This document shows positions 33,865 to 41,154 of a stretch of DNA of 64,000 nt, one piece after another. The stretch is from GCA-2698665 sp047611265 (GTDB taxonomy: Bacteria > Pseudomonadota > Gammaproteobacteria > GCA-002705445 > GCA-002716945). Every line of letters begins with the position of its first letter. Position 1 is the stretch's first letter. The notes beneath the pieces were generated by a model that saw only the letters and a list, made by a program, of their open reading frames with translations, made no database searches and was not told the DNA's origin. The position numbers and the translations under genes were made by a program. The stretch spans positions 1 to 64,000 of the forward strand of contig JBLFWM010000004.1 in assembly GCA_047611265.1 (NCBI GenBank), written 5' to 3'.

Positions 33865-34244
33865 CTAGGAATATTTTTGTATCCGTTATTTTTTTTAAAT
33901 GATTGCAGCTTTTCATCTAATGAAATAAATTCTTTAAGGGCAGGATCGGAATCATATTTTTCACCTCCTCTTTTAATAGCAAAATGGGCTGCACTTCGGT
34001 CTTTACAAATTTCACTATATGCATTGCGCCCAATAGAATCTAAAGAAAGATAAAATTCTTCACAATCTACTAAAACTCCTTTCCCAATCTTATCCTTATC
34101 TTTATTAGTTAGACGTCTAAAACTGCCAGTCAACTCTTTAACTTGACTAAGAGTCCAACTTTTACCAAGATTAGATTTTAGGTCTCTTTCCTTTCGTAAC
34201 TGATTGTCCCAATCAATTACTCTATCCTTACTGATCTCTGTCAT
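33861..34244 (-). CDS. Conserved hypothetical protein
   Basis: A 127-residue hydrophilic protein, rich in Lys and Asp, with no signal peptide or membrane segment and no recognised domain. It begins two bases after a 22-codon membrane peptide gene and overlaps the convergent SRAP gene by 4 bp. Likely real because of length and tight packing; function unknown. Confidence 0.55.
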   Translation of the reverse strand: MTEISKDRVIDWDNQLRKERDLKSNLGKSWTLSQVKELTGSFRRLTNKDKDKIGKGVLVDCEEFYLSLDSIGRNAYSEICKDRSAAHFAIKRGGEKYDSDPALKEFISLDEKLQSFKKNNGYKNIPS

Positions 34245-34246
34245 AA

Positions 34247-34315
34247 TTATTCATCCTTAAACGCACAACAAAATAACCAAATTAAGAAAAAAAATACAAC
34301 TATTGATGTGATCAT
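34247..34315 (-). CDS. Small single-helix membrane peptide (22 aa)
   Basis: ATG at 34315 read leftward, sequence MITSIVVFFFLIWLFCCAFK plus Asp-Glu and a TAA. It is one hydrophobic helix with a charged tail and two adjacent Cys. A strong AGGAG ribosome-binding site lies six bases before the ATG, and the next gene starts two bases after the stop. This resembles small bitopic accessory subunits, but no known family is assigned. Confidence 0.5.
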   Translation of the reverse strand: MITSIVVFFFLIWLFCCAFKDE

Positions 34316-34431
34316 AGCTTCTCCTCTTTCTTTAAGTATGTGCCTAATCATCACTATTTCAAGAGGATATTTTCAATAATTTATGTTATGAAGAAAAATT
34401 ATTTACTATATTAGCAATATAGTTTTAAACC

Positions 34432-34827
34432 TTATTTTTTCACATATTTTTGTTTAGAAGGAATAACTCCTCTAACGCCGCCACGTGGATTTTCGATATC
34501 ACCAACACGTCTTGGAAATAAATGGATATGTAAATGGAATACAGACTGTCCAGCTGCTATACCATCATTTGCACCTAAGTTAAAAGCTTCTACTGTTGGA
34601 TCAATCGAGACTATTTCATCTCTTTGATGCTTTAAGATTTGGTGAACAGAAGCTTGTTCATCAATATTCATATCAAAAAAAGATGCAAAATGTCTTTTTG
34701 GAATAATTAATGTATGTAGTTTTGTTACAGGATAACTATCTCGAGTTGCAATAAAAAATTCATTCTCATAAGCTATTTCATCTTCATAACCCTTTTTTTG
34801 AATTTTACAAAATAGACATTCTGACAT
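34432..34827 (-). CDS. HIT-family nucleotide-binding protein
   Basis: A 131-residue histidine-triad hydrolase/transferase. The motif FHLHIHLFPRR (His-x-His-x-His) binds and cleaves nucleoside phosphoramidates or dinucleotides. The start CLFC (residues 4-7) is typical of HIT proteins with an N-terminal Cys pair. Substrate unknown. The preceding small membrane-protein gene ends at its ATG. Confidence 0.92.
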   Translation of the reverse strand: MSECLFCKIQKKGYEDEIAYENEFFIATRDSYPVTKLHTLIIPKRHFASFFDMNIDEQASVHQILKHQRDEIVSIDPTVEAFNLGANDGIAAGQSVFHLHIHLFPRRVGDIENPRGGVRGVIPSKQKYVKK

Positions 34828-35102
34828 TAAAGTATTACTCCATTATGAATATAAGTTATGGTTGGCATATATATTAATGCCATTAATAAAGGTGAAGTTA
34901 AAACTCCAAAAATAGAAAAGAGTATTCCTATTATACCTGCTATATATTCTTTATTTGTAAGAGCAAGTATACCAAAGATAAAAGCAATTGGACTTAATAA
35001 AAAAGATAGAATAAATATACCAATAAACCCAAAAATAATACTAAGGCTCCCATAATTCCGGGCATATTCTCTTATTATAATCTGAGGCTTCTGGTCATTC
35101 AT
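34827..35102 (-). CDS. Small membrane protein (DUF4190-like)
   Basis: A 91-residue protein with three hydrophobic segments rich in Gly, Ile and Phe ('FGFIGIFILSFLLSPIAFIF', GIIGILFSIFGV), the pattern of DUF4190-type small membrane proteins. The ATG at 35102 is preferred to an in-frame TTG six bases upstream. Its end abuts the HIT gene. Function unknown. Confidence 0.6.
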   Translation of the reverse strand: MNDQKPQIIIREYARNYGSLSIIFGFIGIFILSFLLSPIAFIFGILALTNKEYIAGIIGILFSIFGVLTSPLLMALIYMPTITYIHNGVIL

Positions 35103-35111
35103 CTTCAATGC

Positions 35112-35414
35112 TTACTTGTAATGTTTTCTTCTTTCAGAAAACAGTTTAACTCTTTTTCTCCAATGTTTATAAGAATTATTTGTAATATTATTTTTCATTA
35201 TTTTCTTAACGCTATCTTCACTAAGACCATATTGTAGATTAATAGCTTTAAAACTAACATCATCAGAAAGAGCCATCTGAATGATTTCACTAATATCAGT
35301 TTGCGTTAACTCTTTGTTCATTCTACTGTTACTGATTTGTTTTGTTTTAAGGAACTTCCTGCCACTCTTAATATCATACCCTAATGACTTTTTATTCTCA
35401 TCATGATAAATCAT
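35112..35414 (-). CDS. DUF2805 (TIGR03643) family protein
   Basis: A 100-residue basic protein. The part from about residue 32 matches the DUF2805 pattern: LTQTDISEIIQMALSDDVSF, then KAINLQYGLSEDSVKKIM, then the terminal SYKHWRKRV and KHYK, a helix-turn-helix-like fold of unknown role. Translation might start at Met32 (MNKELTQ) if the extra N-terminus is not real. Confidence 0.75.
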   Translation of the reverse strand: MIYHDENKKSLGYDIKSGRKFLKTKQISNSRMNKELTQTDISEIIQMALSDDVSFKAINLQYGLSEDSVKKIMKNNITNNSYKHWRKRVKLFSERRKHYK

Positions 35415-35443
35415 TTAATCTTCGGTTTTTGTCGTAACAGTAA

Positions 35444-37225
35444 TTATTTTGATGACTCTTTCTGAAGATTCCACATCTGAAAATATAACCCTTTTGTACT
35501 GAGAAGATAATCGTGATCACCGCTTTCAATAATTTTACCATTATCTAAAACATAAATATTATATGCGTCTTTAATAGTTGAAAGTCTATGAGCAATAACT
35601 AAAGATGTAATATTTTTTGAAATTGTATTCATTGAATTTAAAATTTTACTTTCTGATTTTGAATCTAAGCTTGAGGTGGCTTCATCAAATAATATTATTT
35701 TAGGTTTTTTTAGCACTGCTCTTGCGATAGCAATTCTTTGTTTTTCTCCACCAGATAATTTTAATCCCCTTTCACCAACTATAGTATCGTACTTCTCTGG
35801 AAGACTGTCTATAAAGTGATGAACATTTGCTAAAGTTGCAGCTTTTATTACATCTTCTTTACTTGAAGTGTGATCAGCATATTGTATATTGAAAAAAATA
35901 CTTTCGTTAAATAGAACTGTATCTTGAGGTACCACGGCTATATTTTTATGAAGGCTATATTGTGAGCAATTAACAATATTTTGATCATCTATTGAAATAA
36001 TACCTTCATTAGAATTATAAAATCTAAATAGAAGCCTTCCTATAGTAGATTTTCCTGCTCCTGAAGGACCAACAATTGCAATTTTTTTACCAGCAGGTAT
36101 GTCTAGAGAAATATTTTTCAAAATACTTCTATTTTTGTTATAGGAAAAAGAAACATTCTTAAATTTTATACTGCCAGACTTTACAACTAGATCCTGGGCA
36201 TATTTTTTATCAACAATTTCAATATTTTTATCCAATAACTTTAATAACATATTCATATCTGCTAATGCATATATAATTTGCCTATAAACTATACCTAAAG
36301 TATTTAAAGGTACAAAAAGTTGTAGCATTAATGCATTCACAAGAACTAAGTCGCCTAAAGTCATTGATCCATCTACAACCCCAGATGATGCAAAAATCAT
36401 TATAAAGGTTACGCCAATGGTAATAATTATAGCTTGACCAAAATTTAGTAGTGACATGGTCGTCATACTTTGCATTGCTGCCTTCTCCCACTTAAACAAA
36501 ACATCACCGTATCTTTTAATTTCATATTGCTCATTATTAAAATACTTAACAGTTTCATAATTTAATAAACTGTCGACAGCAATAGAACTTGCTTCAGAAT
36601 CAAGACGGTTCATATCGTGTCTAAAATTCATTCTCCAATTAGTTACCTTTAGAGTAAATAATATATAAATAATAATTGTTAAAAATATTATTAATGTAAA
36701 ATTAATATCATAAGTTGTAAGTAAAATAGCTCCGACAAGAAAAACCTCAACAACTGTTGGTAAAATAATAAACATCATGTAGTTAATTAGAGATGATAAG
36801 CTTTGAGTTCCTCTTTCAAGATCTCTAATAATTGATCCAGTTTGTTTTTCTAAATGAAATCGCAAAGACATTTTATGAAGATGGTCTAAAACTTTTACTG
36901 ATATTTTATAAACAGCATGGTATCTAACCTTTGCAAATAGAACATCTCTAAGTTCATTAAAAAAAGCCGTAGTGAGTCTTAGTGAGCCATATGCAATTAG
37001 AAGCCCAAGAGGTAAAATTAATAAAGTTTTTTCACTATTAAGAGAATCTACTATCTCTTTTAATAAAATTGGAACTGCAACAGTTGCTAATTTTGCAATT
37101 ATTAAAAATAATAAAGCAAATATTACTCTTGATTTAAAATCCCATATGTATGGAAACATTTTTAAGATATTACCTAAATCTGTTCTATCTTTTTCAGGTA
37201 TCTCTGTTCTTGAAGTAAAAAGCAT
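35444..37225 (-). CDS. ABC exporter, Atm1/HMT1 type (permease-ATPase fusion)
   Basis: A 593-residue half-transporter. Six membrane helices lie in about residues 25-320 ('FALLFLIIAKLATVAVPILL' is characteristic of Atm1-like exporters). The ATPase follows with Walker A GPSGAGKST, signature LSGGEKQR, Walker B IILFDEATSSLD and His switch AHRLS. Atm1 homologs export glutathione-linked metal or sulfur compounds. It is the first intact chromosomal gene beyond the repeat-bounded region downstream of glmS. Confidence 0.93.
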   Translation of the reverse strand: MLFTSRTEIPEKDRTDLGNILKMFPYIWDFKSRVIFALLFLIIAKLATVAVPILLKEIVDSLNSEKTLLILPLGLLIAYGSLRLTTAFFNELRDVLFAKVRYHAVYKISVKVLDHLHKMSLRFHLEKQTGSIIRDLERGTQSLSSLINYMMFIILPTVVEVFLVGAILLTTYDINFTLIIFLTIIIYILFTLKVTNWRMNFRHDMNRLDSEASSIAVDSLLNYETVKYFNNEQYEIKRYGDVLFKWEKAAMQSMTTMSLLNFGQAIIITIGVTFIMIFASSGVVDGSMTLGDLVLVNALMLQLFVPLNTLGIVYRQIIYALADMNMLLKLLDKNIEIVDKKYAQDLVVKSGSIKFKNVSFSYNKNRSILKNISLDIPAGKKIAIVGPSGAGKSTIGRLLFRFYNSNEGIISIDDQNIVNCSQYSLHKNIAVVPQDTVLFNESIFFNIQYADHTSSKEDVIKAATLANVHHFIDSLPEKYDTIVGERGLKLSGGEKQRIAIARAVLKKPKIILFDEATSSLDSKSESKILNSMNTISKNITSLVIAHRLSTIKDAYNIYVLDNGKIIESGDHDYLLSTKGLYFQMWNLQKESSK

Positions 37226-37299
37226 ATTATTAAATCATTAAAGTATTAAAAAATTATTATAATTCAGCAGGGGTATTTTAGATACAGCTACTTTAATGG

Positions 37300-37359
37300 G
37301 GTATTAGACCAGATAGAATATACCCATCCTGCCAAAAGGGACTACTCCACTGTGACTGA
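37300..37359 (-). repeat. glmS-tail repeat, copy A (outer boundary)
   Basis: On the minus strand it starts TCAGTCACAGTGGAGTAG, a near copy of the glmS end (codons for Ser-Val-Thr-Val-Glu-stop). It continues for about 40 bases with CAGGATGGGTAT, TCTATCTGGT and ATACC, matching the sequence after the real glmS stop with few changes and a small indel. It marks the far end of the inserted region beside the ABC exporter gene. Confidence 0.8.
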
Positions 37360-37479
37360 ATGTTTTTGGATGGACATGATGGTCATCGGCATCAACATAT
37401 TGTGTTTCCTTAGTTTTTTGAGTTTTCTTCTTTCGTACATATCCAGTCCTATGTTGACCTTGATTTTAACATAATTCAT
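37342..37479 (-). CDS. Possible 45-aa basic peptide ending in the glmS-like tail
   Basis: An open frame from the ATG at 37479 to the TAG inside repeat A. The middle is very basic (YERRKLKKLRKHN) and the last five residues, SVTVE, come from the repeat and equal the GlmS C-terminus. No convincing ribosome-binding site; the start lies within the inverted repeat. It may be the remnant of a longer gene rather than functional. Confidence 0.25.
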   Translation of the reverse strand: MNYVKIKVNIGLDMYERRKLKKLRKHNMLMPMTIMSIQKHSVTVE

Positions 37480-37534
37480 TGATTTAAATTAATTACAAAA
37501 TAAAATGAATCATGTTAAAATCACGATTCATTTT
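37461..37534. repeat. 20-bp inverted repeat upstream of the methyltransferase
   Basis: Arms TGATTTTAACATAATTCATT (37461-37480) and AATGAATCATGTTAAAATCA (37504-37523) are reverse complements except for one position, with a 23-base AT-rich spacer. A third partial copy, GATTCATTTT (37525-37534), pairs with AAAATGAATC (37502-37511). It lies just ahead of the methyltransferase ATG, so it could be an operator array or an element-end protein-binding site. Confidence 0.7.
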
Positions 37535-37563
37535 GAAAATAATTCTTTAAGTAAGATTAATAT

Positions 37564-38502
37564 ATGAAAACAATCAACCATAATATTAAATTGTTATATA
37601 AATTCAACTTATCTGATAAAGATAGTCTTAAAATTTTTAATGAATCAACTAGAGATGTAACTAATTTAAATGTATTAAAGTGTATCAAGTCTGATGTTAT
37701 AGTCCTTGAAAGGTTAGTATTACCTGAGGATTATTATGAAAAAAATATTCACTACACTGATAAGTTTAAAGGAAGCACTGTAACAACTAAAGATGTTATT
37801 GAATCCAAACCACTTGAAGATGATGTTAGAAGGTTTGAATTACACAAAGAATTGATTAAAGGATCTGAGATATTAGACTTTGGATGTGGGCGAGGTGGTT
37901 TTATTCAACTATCAAAGAACATTTCAAAAAGATCTGTAGGTTTGGAACTTAATAAAATAAATAGAGAATATATAAATAATAGTGGTGTTCAATGTGTAAA
38001 TACATTATCAGAATTAAATGATGATAAATTTGATCTAATAACATTAAATCATGTATTTGAACATTTAAATGACCCAATTAATATTCTGATTGAATTGCAA
38101 AAATATCTAAAGGATGATGGGATTATTATTATTGAAGTTCCACATGCTAGAGATTTATTGTTAGAAACATTCAATCTCGAATCTTTTAAAAACTTCACAT
38201 TATGGAGTGAACATTTAATATTACATACTAAAAAGTCACTAGAAATATTTGCTACGAATAGTGGGTTACACATGAAAAGCATGAGGGGTTTCCAAAGATA
38301 TCCAATTTCGAATCATTATAATTGGTTATTAAATGGTCAACCATCTGGTCATGAAATTTTTGATACTCTAAATAATGATGATTTTCATAGTCATTATGAA
38401 AAATTACTTGATAGTATTGATCAAACTGATACTTTAATAGGTTACTTTGAAAAAAACTTAAATATTAAAATACCCTGCCCAAACAAAACTACTCCACTGT
38501 GA
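37564..38502 (+). CDS. Class I SAM-dependent methyltransferase in island
   Basis: A 312-residue protein. A central Rossmann methyltransferase domain (about 95-200) has SAM motif EILDFGCGRGGFI, 'DLITLNHVFEHLNDP' and DDGIIIIEVPHA, like Methyltransf_23/UbiG-type enzymes that act on sugars or small molecules. Its last codons (PCPNKTTPL and the TGA) are supplied by repeat B, showing the reading frame runs into the attachment repeat. It is opposite in strand to the surrounding genes, another sign of acquisition. Substrate unknown. Confidence 0.82.
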   Translation: MKTINHNIKLLYKFNLSDKDSLKIFNESTRDVTNLNVLKCIKSDVIVLERLVLPEDYYEKNIHYTDKFKGSTVTTKDVIESKPLEDDVRRFELHKELIKGSEILDFGCGRGGFIQLSKNISKRSVGLELNKINREYINNSGVQCVNTLSELNDDKFDLITLNHVFEHLNDPINILIELQKYLKDDGIIIIEVPHARDLLLETFNLESFKNFTLWSEHLILHTKKSLEIFATNSGLHMKSMRGFQRYPISNHYNWLLNGQPSGHEIFDTLNNDDFHSHYEKLLDSIDQTDTLIGYFEKNLNIKIPCPNKTTPL

Positions 38503-38506
38503 TGGA
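38471..38506 (-). repeat. glmS-tail repeat, copy B (internal)
   Basis: On the minus strand: ATCACAGTGGAGTAGTTTTG, then TTTGGGCAGGGTA. It matches the stop-codon region of glmS and the bases beyond it, but similarity fades after GCAGGGT, so it is shorter than copies A and C. It overlaps the end of the methyltransferase gene and separates the two modules. Confidence 0.75.
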
Positions 38507-38531
38507 ATTGGTATTGGAGGTGATAGTGTAA

Positions 38532-38939
38532 TTATTCATTTTTCTCAATAAAACTGCACTTAAAGTGAAATGTTGTAGTCTGACCACTTTGATGGTTTAA
38601 TACCATTTTTCTTGCCGGTTGAACAAAATCAACAAATGACCTCGATTTTATAACCGCACTACTACTACTTTTAGCAACTTTAGGGAGACTTACACAAGTC
38701 CCACCAAGTTTACTTGTTTCAATTTCTCGGATGTTTTCATCGTTGCTTGTACACCAATCAACCCATTTTATTTCTTTCCGTACTTCAATTTTTTTGAATA
38801 AACCAAACAAATTCTCTGAGTATTTATAGACATGTATATTATTTTTTTTATCAGTTTGTTGGCATTTTATTATTATATCCTCAGCAAACACCTGCGAAGA
38901 AAATAAGAGTAAACAAATTGTGAGTAGTTTGGTTTTCAT
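38532..38939 (-). CDS. Secreted hypothetical protein in island
   Basis: A 135-residue protein with a clean signal peptide (MKTKLLTICLLLFSSQVFA, cleavage before EDI). The mature part has four Cys (in IIKCQQ, DWCTS, GTCVSL and FKCSF), which could form two disulfides. No domain recognised. It lies in the glmS-proximal module between repeats B and C. Confidence 0.65.
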   Translation of the reverse strand: MKTKLLTICLLLFSSQVFAEDIIIKCQQTDKKNNIHVYKYSENLFGLFKKIEVRKEIKWVDWCTSNDENIREIETSKLGGTCVSLPKVAKSSSSAVIKSRSFVDFVQPARKMVLNHQSGQTTTFHFKCSFIEKNE

Positions 38940-38971
38940 ATTCTCTTTATAGCAATTTTTTTTACTTTTGA

Positions 38972-39325
38972 CTAACTGTAATTGATATAAATGATTCTCA
39001 TGTCCTTTAATGTGAATTCATATTTCCTTTTTCGGACATCTCTTATCCTTGTATCCCTTTCTTTCTTTCTTTTGAGTACAGAATGGACACTAGAGTTTGT
39101 AAACTTCTTGCCCCTTTCGGATTTGATTCCAGAACGATTCAAGAATGTAGATATCTTCCGATAACCCATTTCTCTTTTTTCATACAAGTACTGGATAAGA
39201 ATATAAATGATATTCTGTCTGACTGAATATTCTTGAAGATATATTAAGTCATTAGATTGGATGATTGTTGTGAAACACAAGTGTGGTATAGAACCTGATA
39301 GGACATACCCACCCTGTCCAACCAA
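38972..39325 (-). CDS. Recombinase-like DNA-binding domain, probably truncated
   Basis: The frame is open from just after the glmS stop, but the first ATG is at 39169, giving only 65 residues; non-ATG starts would be needed for more. The C-terminal part (GYRKISTFLNRSGIKSERGK, then KFTNSSVHSVLKRKK) resembles the helix-turn-helix 'Recombinase' segment of serine recombinases. The catalytic N-terminal domain is missing. Its upstream part runs into repeat C, as if the gene had been cut by an insertion. The remnant assignment is inference. Confidence 0.4.
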   Translation of the reverse strand: MVGQGGYVLSGSIPHLCFTTIIQSNDLIYLQEYSVRQNIIYILIQYLYEKREMGYRKISTFLNRSGIKSERGKKFTNSSVHSVLKRKKERDTRIRDVRKRKYEFTLKDMRIIYINYS

Positions 39326-39345
39326 AACTACTCCACCGTGACTGA
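39285..39345 (-). repeat. glmS-tail repeat, copy C (true glmS end)
   Basis: The authentic end of glmS: TCAGTCACGGTGGAGTAG, then about 43 bases including TTTTGGTTGGACAGGGTGGG and TATGTCCTATCAGG. Copies A and B are duplicates of this segment. Similarity between A and C extends well past the stop codon, to about 60 bp. Confidence 0.8.
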
Positions 39346-41154
39346 TTTAGCTAAATTACGAGGCTGATCAATATTTGTTTTTTTAAAAATAGCTACATGG
39401 TAAGAAAGTAATTGCATAGGTATCACATAAACTAGTGGCGCAATATAGTGCCCACAAGCCGGCATGGCAATAATTTTAGTTTTATCGCTTTTCTTTAATT
39501 TCATTTTTTTATTAGTAAAAATGTATACAAGACCATGTCTTGCTTTTACTTCAGACAAATTAGAAAGCACCTGATTTACAAGATTATTATCAGGCATTAA
39601 CCCAACAACAGGCATATCTTTATCAACTAATGCCAATGGCCCATGTTTTAATTCTCCAGCAGCATAACCTTCGGCATGAATATAACTAATCTCTTTTAAT
39701 TTAAGCGCTGCTTCTAATGCGATCGGGTAGGATGCTCCTCGTCCTAAAAATAGAGTATGACTCTTATTTTTTAATTGTTTTGCCATTACTTTCATATCTT
39801 TTTCAAGCTCAAAAGTTTTATCTAAAATTCTTGGTAATGTTTTAATTTGTTTTACAATTTCATGCTCAACAGACTGTTTGCTAGAGGATCTCGATAGAGT
39901 TGTTGATAATAATAGTAATGCTATTAATTGTGATGTAAATGCTTTAGTTGATGCCACACTTATTTCTGGGCCAGCTTGCATTAAATAACTGTAATCTGAT
40001 AAACGAGTTATTGTGCTCTCTGGAACATTACATATAGATAAAATAGATTTATAGTTGCTAGACTTTGCTTTTTTTACAGAATATATTGTATCAGCAGTTT
40101 CACCAGACTGTGATATTGCAACAAATAATGTGTCGTTTGGTACATTGATTGTTCTGTACCTATACTCACTAGCTATTTCAGCTGTACACATAATATCTGA
40201 TAACTCTTCAATCCAATATTTAGCAATAAGCGATGCATTATAACTTGTGCCGCAAGCAACAAAATGTACATGTTTTATAGACTTAAGCATGTCATCAGAT
40301 TTAGGTCCAAAAATATTTGGTAATATTGTTTTACTCCCCAGCCTGTCTTTAATAACTCTTCCTATAATATCTTTCTGCTCAAATATTTCTTTTTGCATAT
40401 AATGCTTAAACCCATCTTTTGATACTGTCTTATTACTCTGCTTAGTAACTGATGGAGCTCTAGTTATTTTTTTACCACTTTGATTATAGAGAGAAACATT
40501 ATCTTTAGAAACTATTGCTAATTCATTATCTTCAAGAGGTATATATTTTTTTGTTTTACTAATTAGCGCATGTATATCAGATGCTATATAAGTAGCATTC
40601 TTACTAATGCCTATCAACAATGGACTTCCATTTGATGCAACAATAATACTGTCAGGGTTTTCTTGATGTATAACAGCAAGCGCAAAAGATCCTTTTAATT
40701 TATCAAGAGCTGATAAAACTATTTCTAGCAAACCTTTTTTTTTCGTTACGCAAGAGGCCAATAAATGCGCTATCACCTCTGAATCTGTATCTGATGTAAA
40801 TTTAAAGCCTTTTTTTATTAGAATTAATTTAAGTTCATCTGAATTTTCAATAATTCCATTATGCACAATTGAAAAAGGGCCTGAATTATGTGGGTGTGAA
40901 TTTTTAAGATTTGGGGTACCATGTGTGGCCCAACGTGTATGAGCTATCCCGCATTTACCTGTCGCCTTAGATTTCGCTAGTAGTTTCTTTAATTCCTTAA
41001 CTTTACCAGTGCATCTAATTCTTTTTATCTTAGATGATTTAGAAATAAGAGATAAACCAGCTGAATCATACCCTCTGTATTCTAATTTAAATAAACCCTC
41101 AATAAGATCTTTTTGTATATCTGTTGAAGAGACGGCACCAAATATACCGCACAT
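39328..41154 (-). CDS. glmS: Glutamine--fructose-6-phosphate aminotransferase
   Basis: A 608-residue enzyme making glucosamine 6-phosphate, the first step to UDP-GlcNAc for cell wall and LPS. The N-terminal glutaminase uses Cys2 (MCGIFGAVSS), with 'HTRWATHGTP' and HNGIIEN. Two SIS sugar-isomerase domains follow (HFVACGTSYNA, 'ISQSGETADT', ELKHGPLALVD). It ends in the canonical LAKSVTVE. Full length. The start overlaps the glmU stop by one base, so both are co-translated. Its 3' end is the attachment hotspot described above. Confidence 0.98.
   Translation of the reverse strand: MCGIFGAVSSTDIQKDLIEGLFKLEYRGYDSAGLSLISKSSKIKRIRCTGKVKELKKLLAKSKATGKCGIAHTRWATHGTPNLKNSHPHNSGPFSIVHNGIIENSDELKLILIKKGFKFTSDTDSEVIAHLLASCVTKKKGLLEIVLSALDKLKGSFALAVIHQENPDSIIVASNGSPLLIGISKNATYIASDIHALISKTKKYIPLEDNELAIVSKDNVSLYNQSGKKITRAPSVTKQSNKTVSKDGFKHYMQKEIFEQKDIIGRVIKDRLGSKTILPNIFGPKSDDMLKSIKHVHFVACGTSYNASLIAKYWIEELSDIMCTAEIASEYRYRTINVPNDTLFVAISQSGETADTIYSVKKAKSSNYKSILSICNVPESTITRLSDYSYLMQAGPEISVASTKAFTSQLIALLLLSTTLSRSSSKQSVEHEIVKQIKTLPRILDKTFELEKDMKVMAKQLKNKSHTLFLGRGASYPIALEAALKLKEISYIHAEGYAAGELKHGPLALVDKDMPVVGLMPDNNLVNQVLSNLSEVKARHGLVYIFTNKKMKLKKSDKTKIIAMPACGHYIAPLVYVIPMQLLSYHVAIFKKTNIDQPRNLAKSVTVE

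Larger units (their letters stand above)
37300..39345 (-). mobile_element. Repeat-bounded two-module island downstream of glmS
   Basis: Three related repeats (A, B, C), all oriented like the glmS 3' end, divide this 2-kb stretch into a module of about 1.15 kb (methyltransferase) and one of about 0.84 kb (secreted protein and recombinase-like fragment). The 3' end of glmS is the classic attachment site of Tn7 and other elements. Duplicated attachment sequence implies site-specific recombination and stacking rather than simple Tn7 transposition. No full integrase is present, so the elements would be non-autonomous or decayed. Confidence 0.5.

Noticed and set aside
37300..39345. Classical Tn7 insertion
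   Set aside because: No tns genes or Tn7-like ends were seen, and Tn7 does not duplicate the glmS tail; the three tail copies fit site-specific recombination better.
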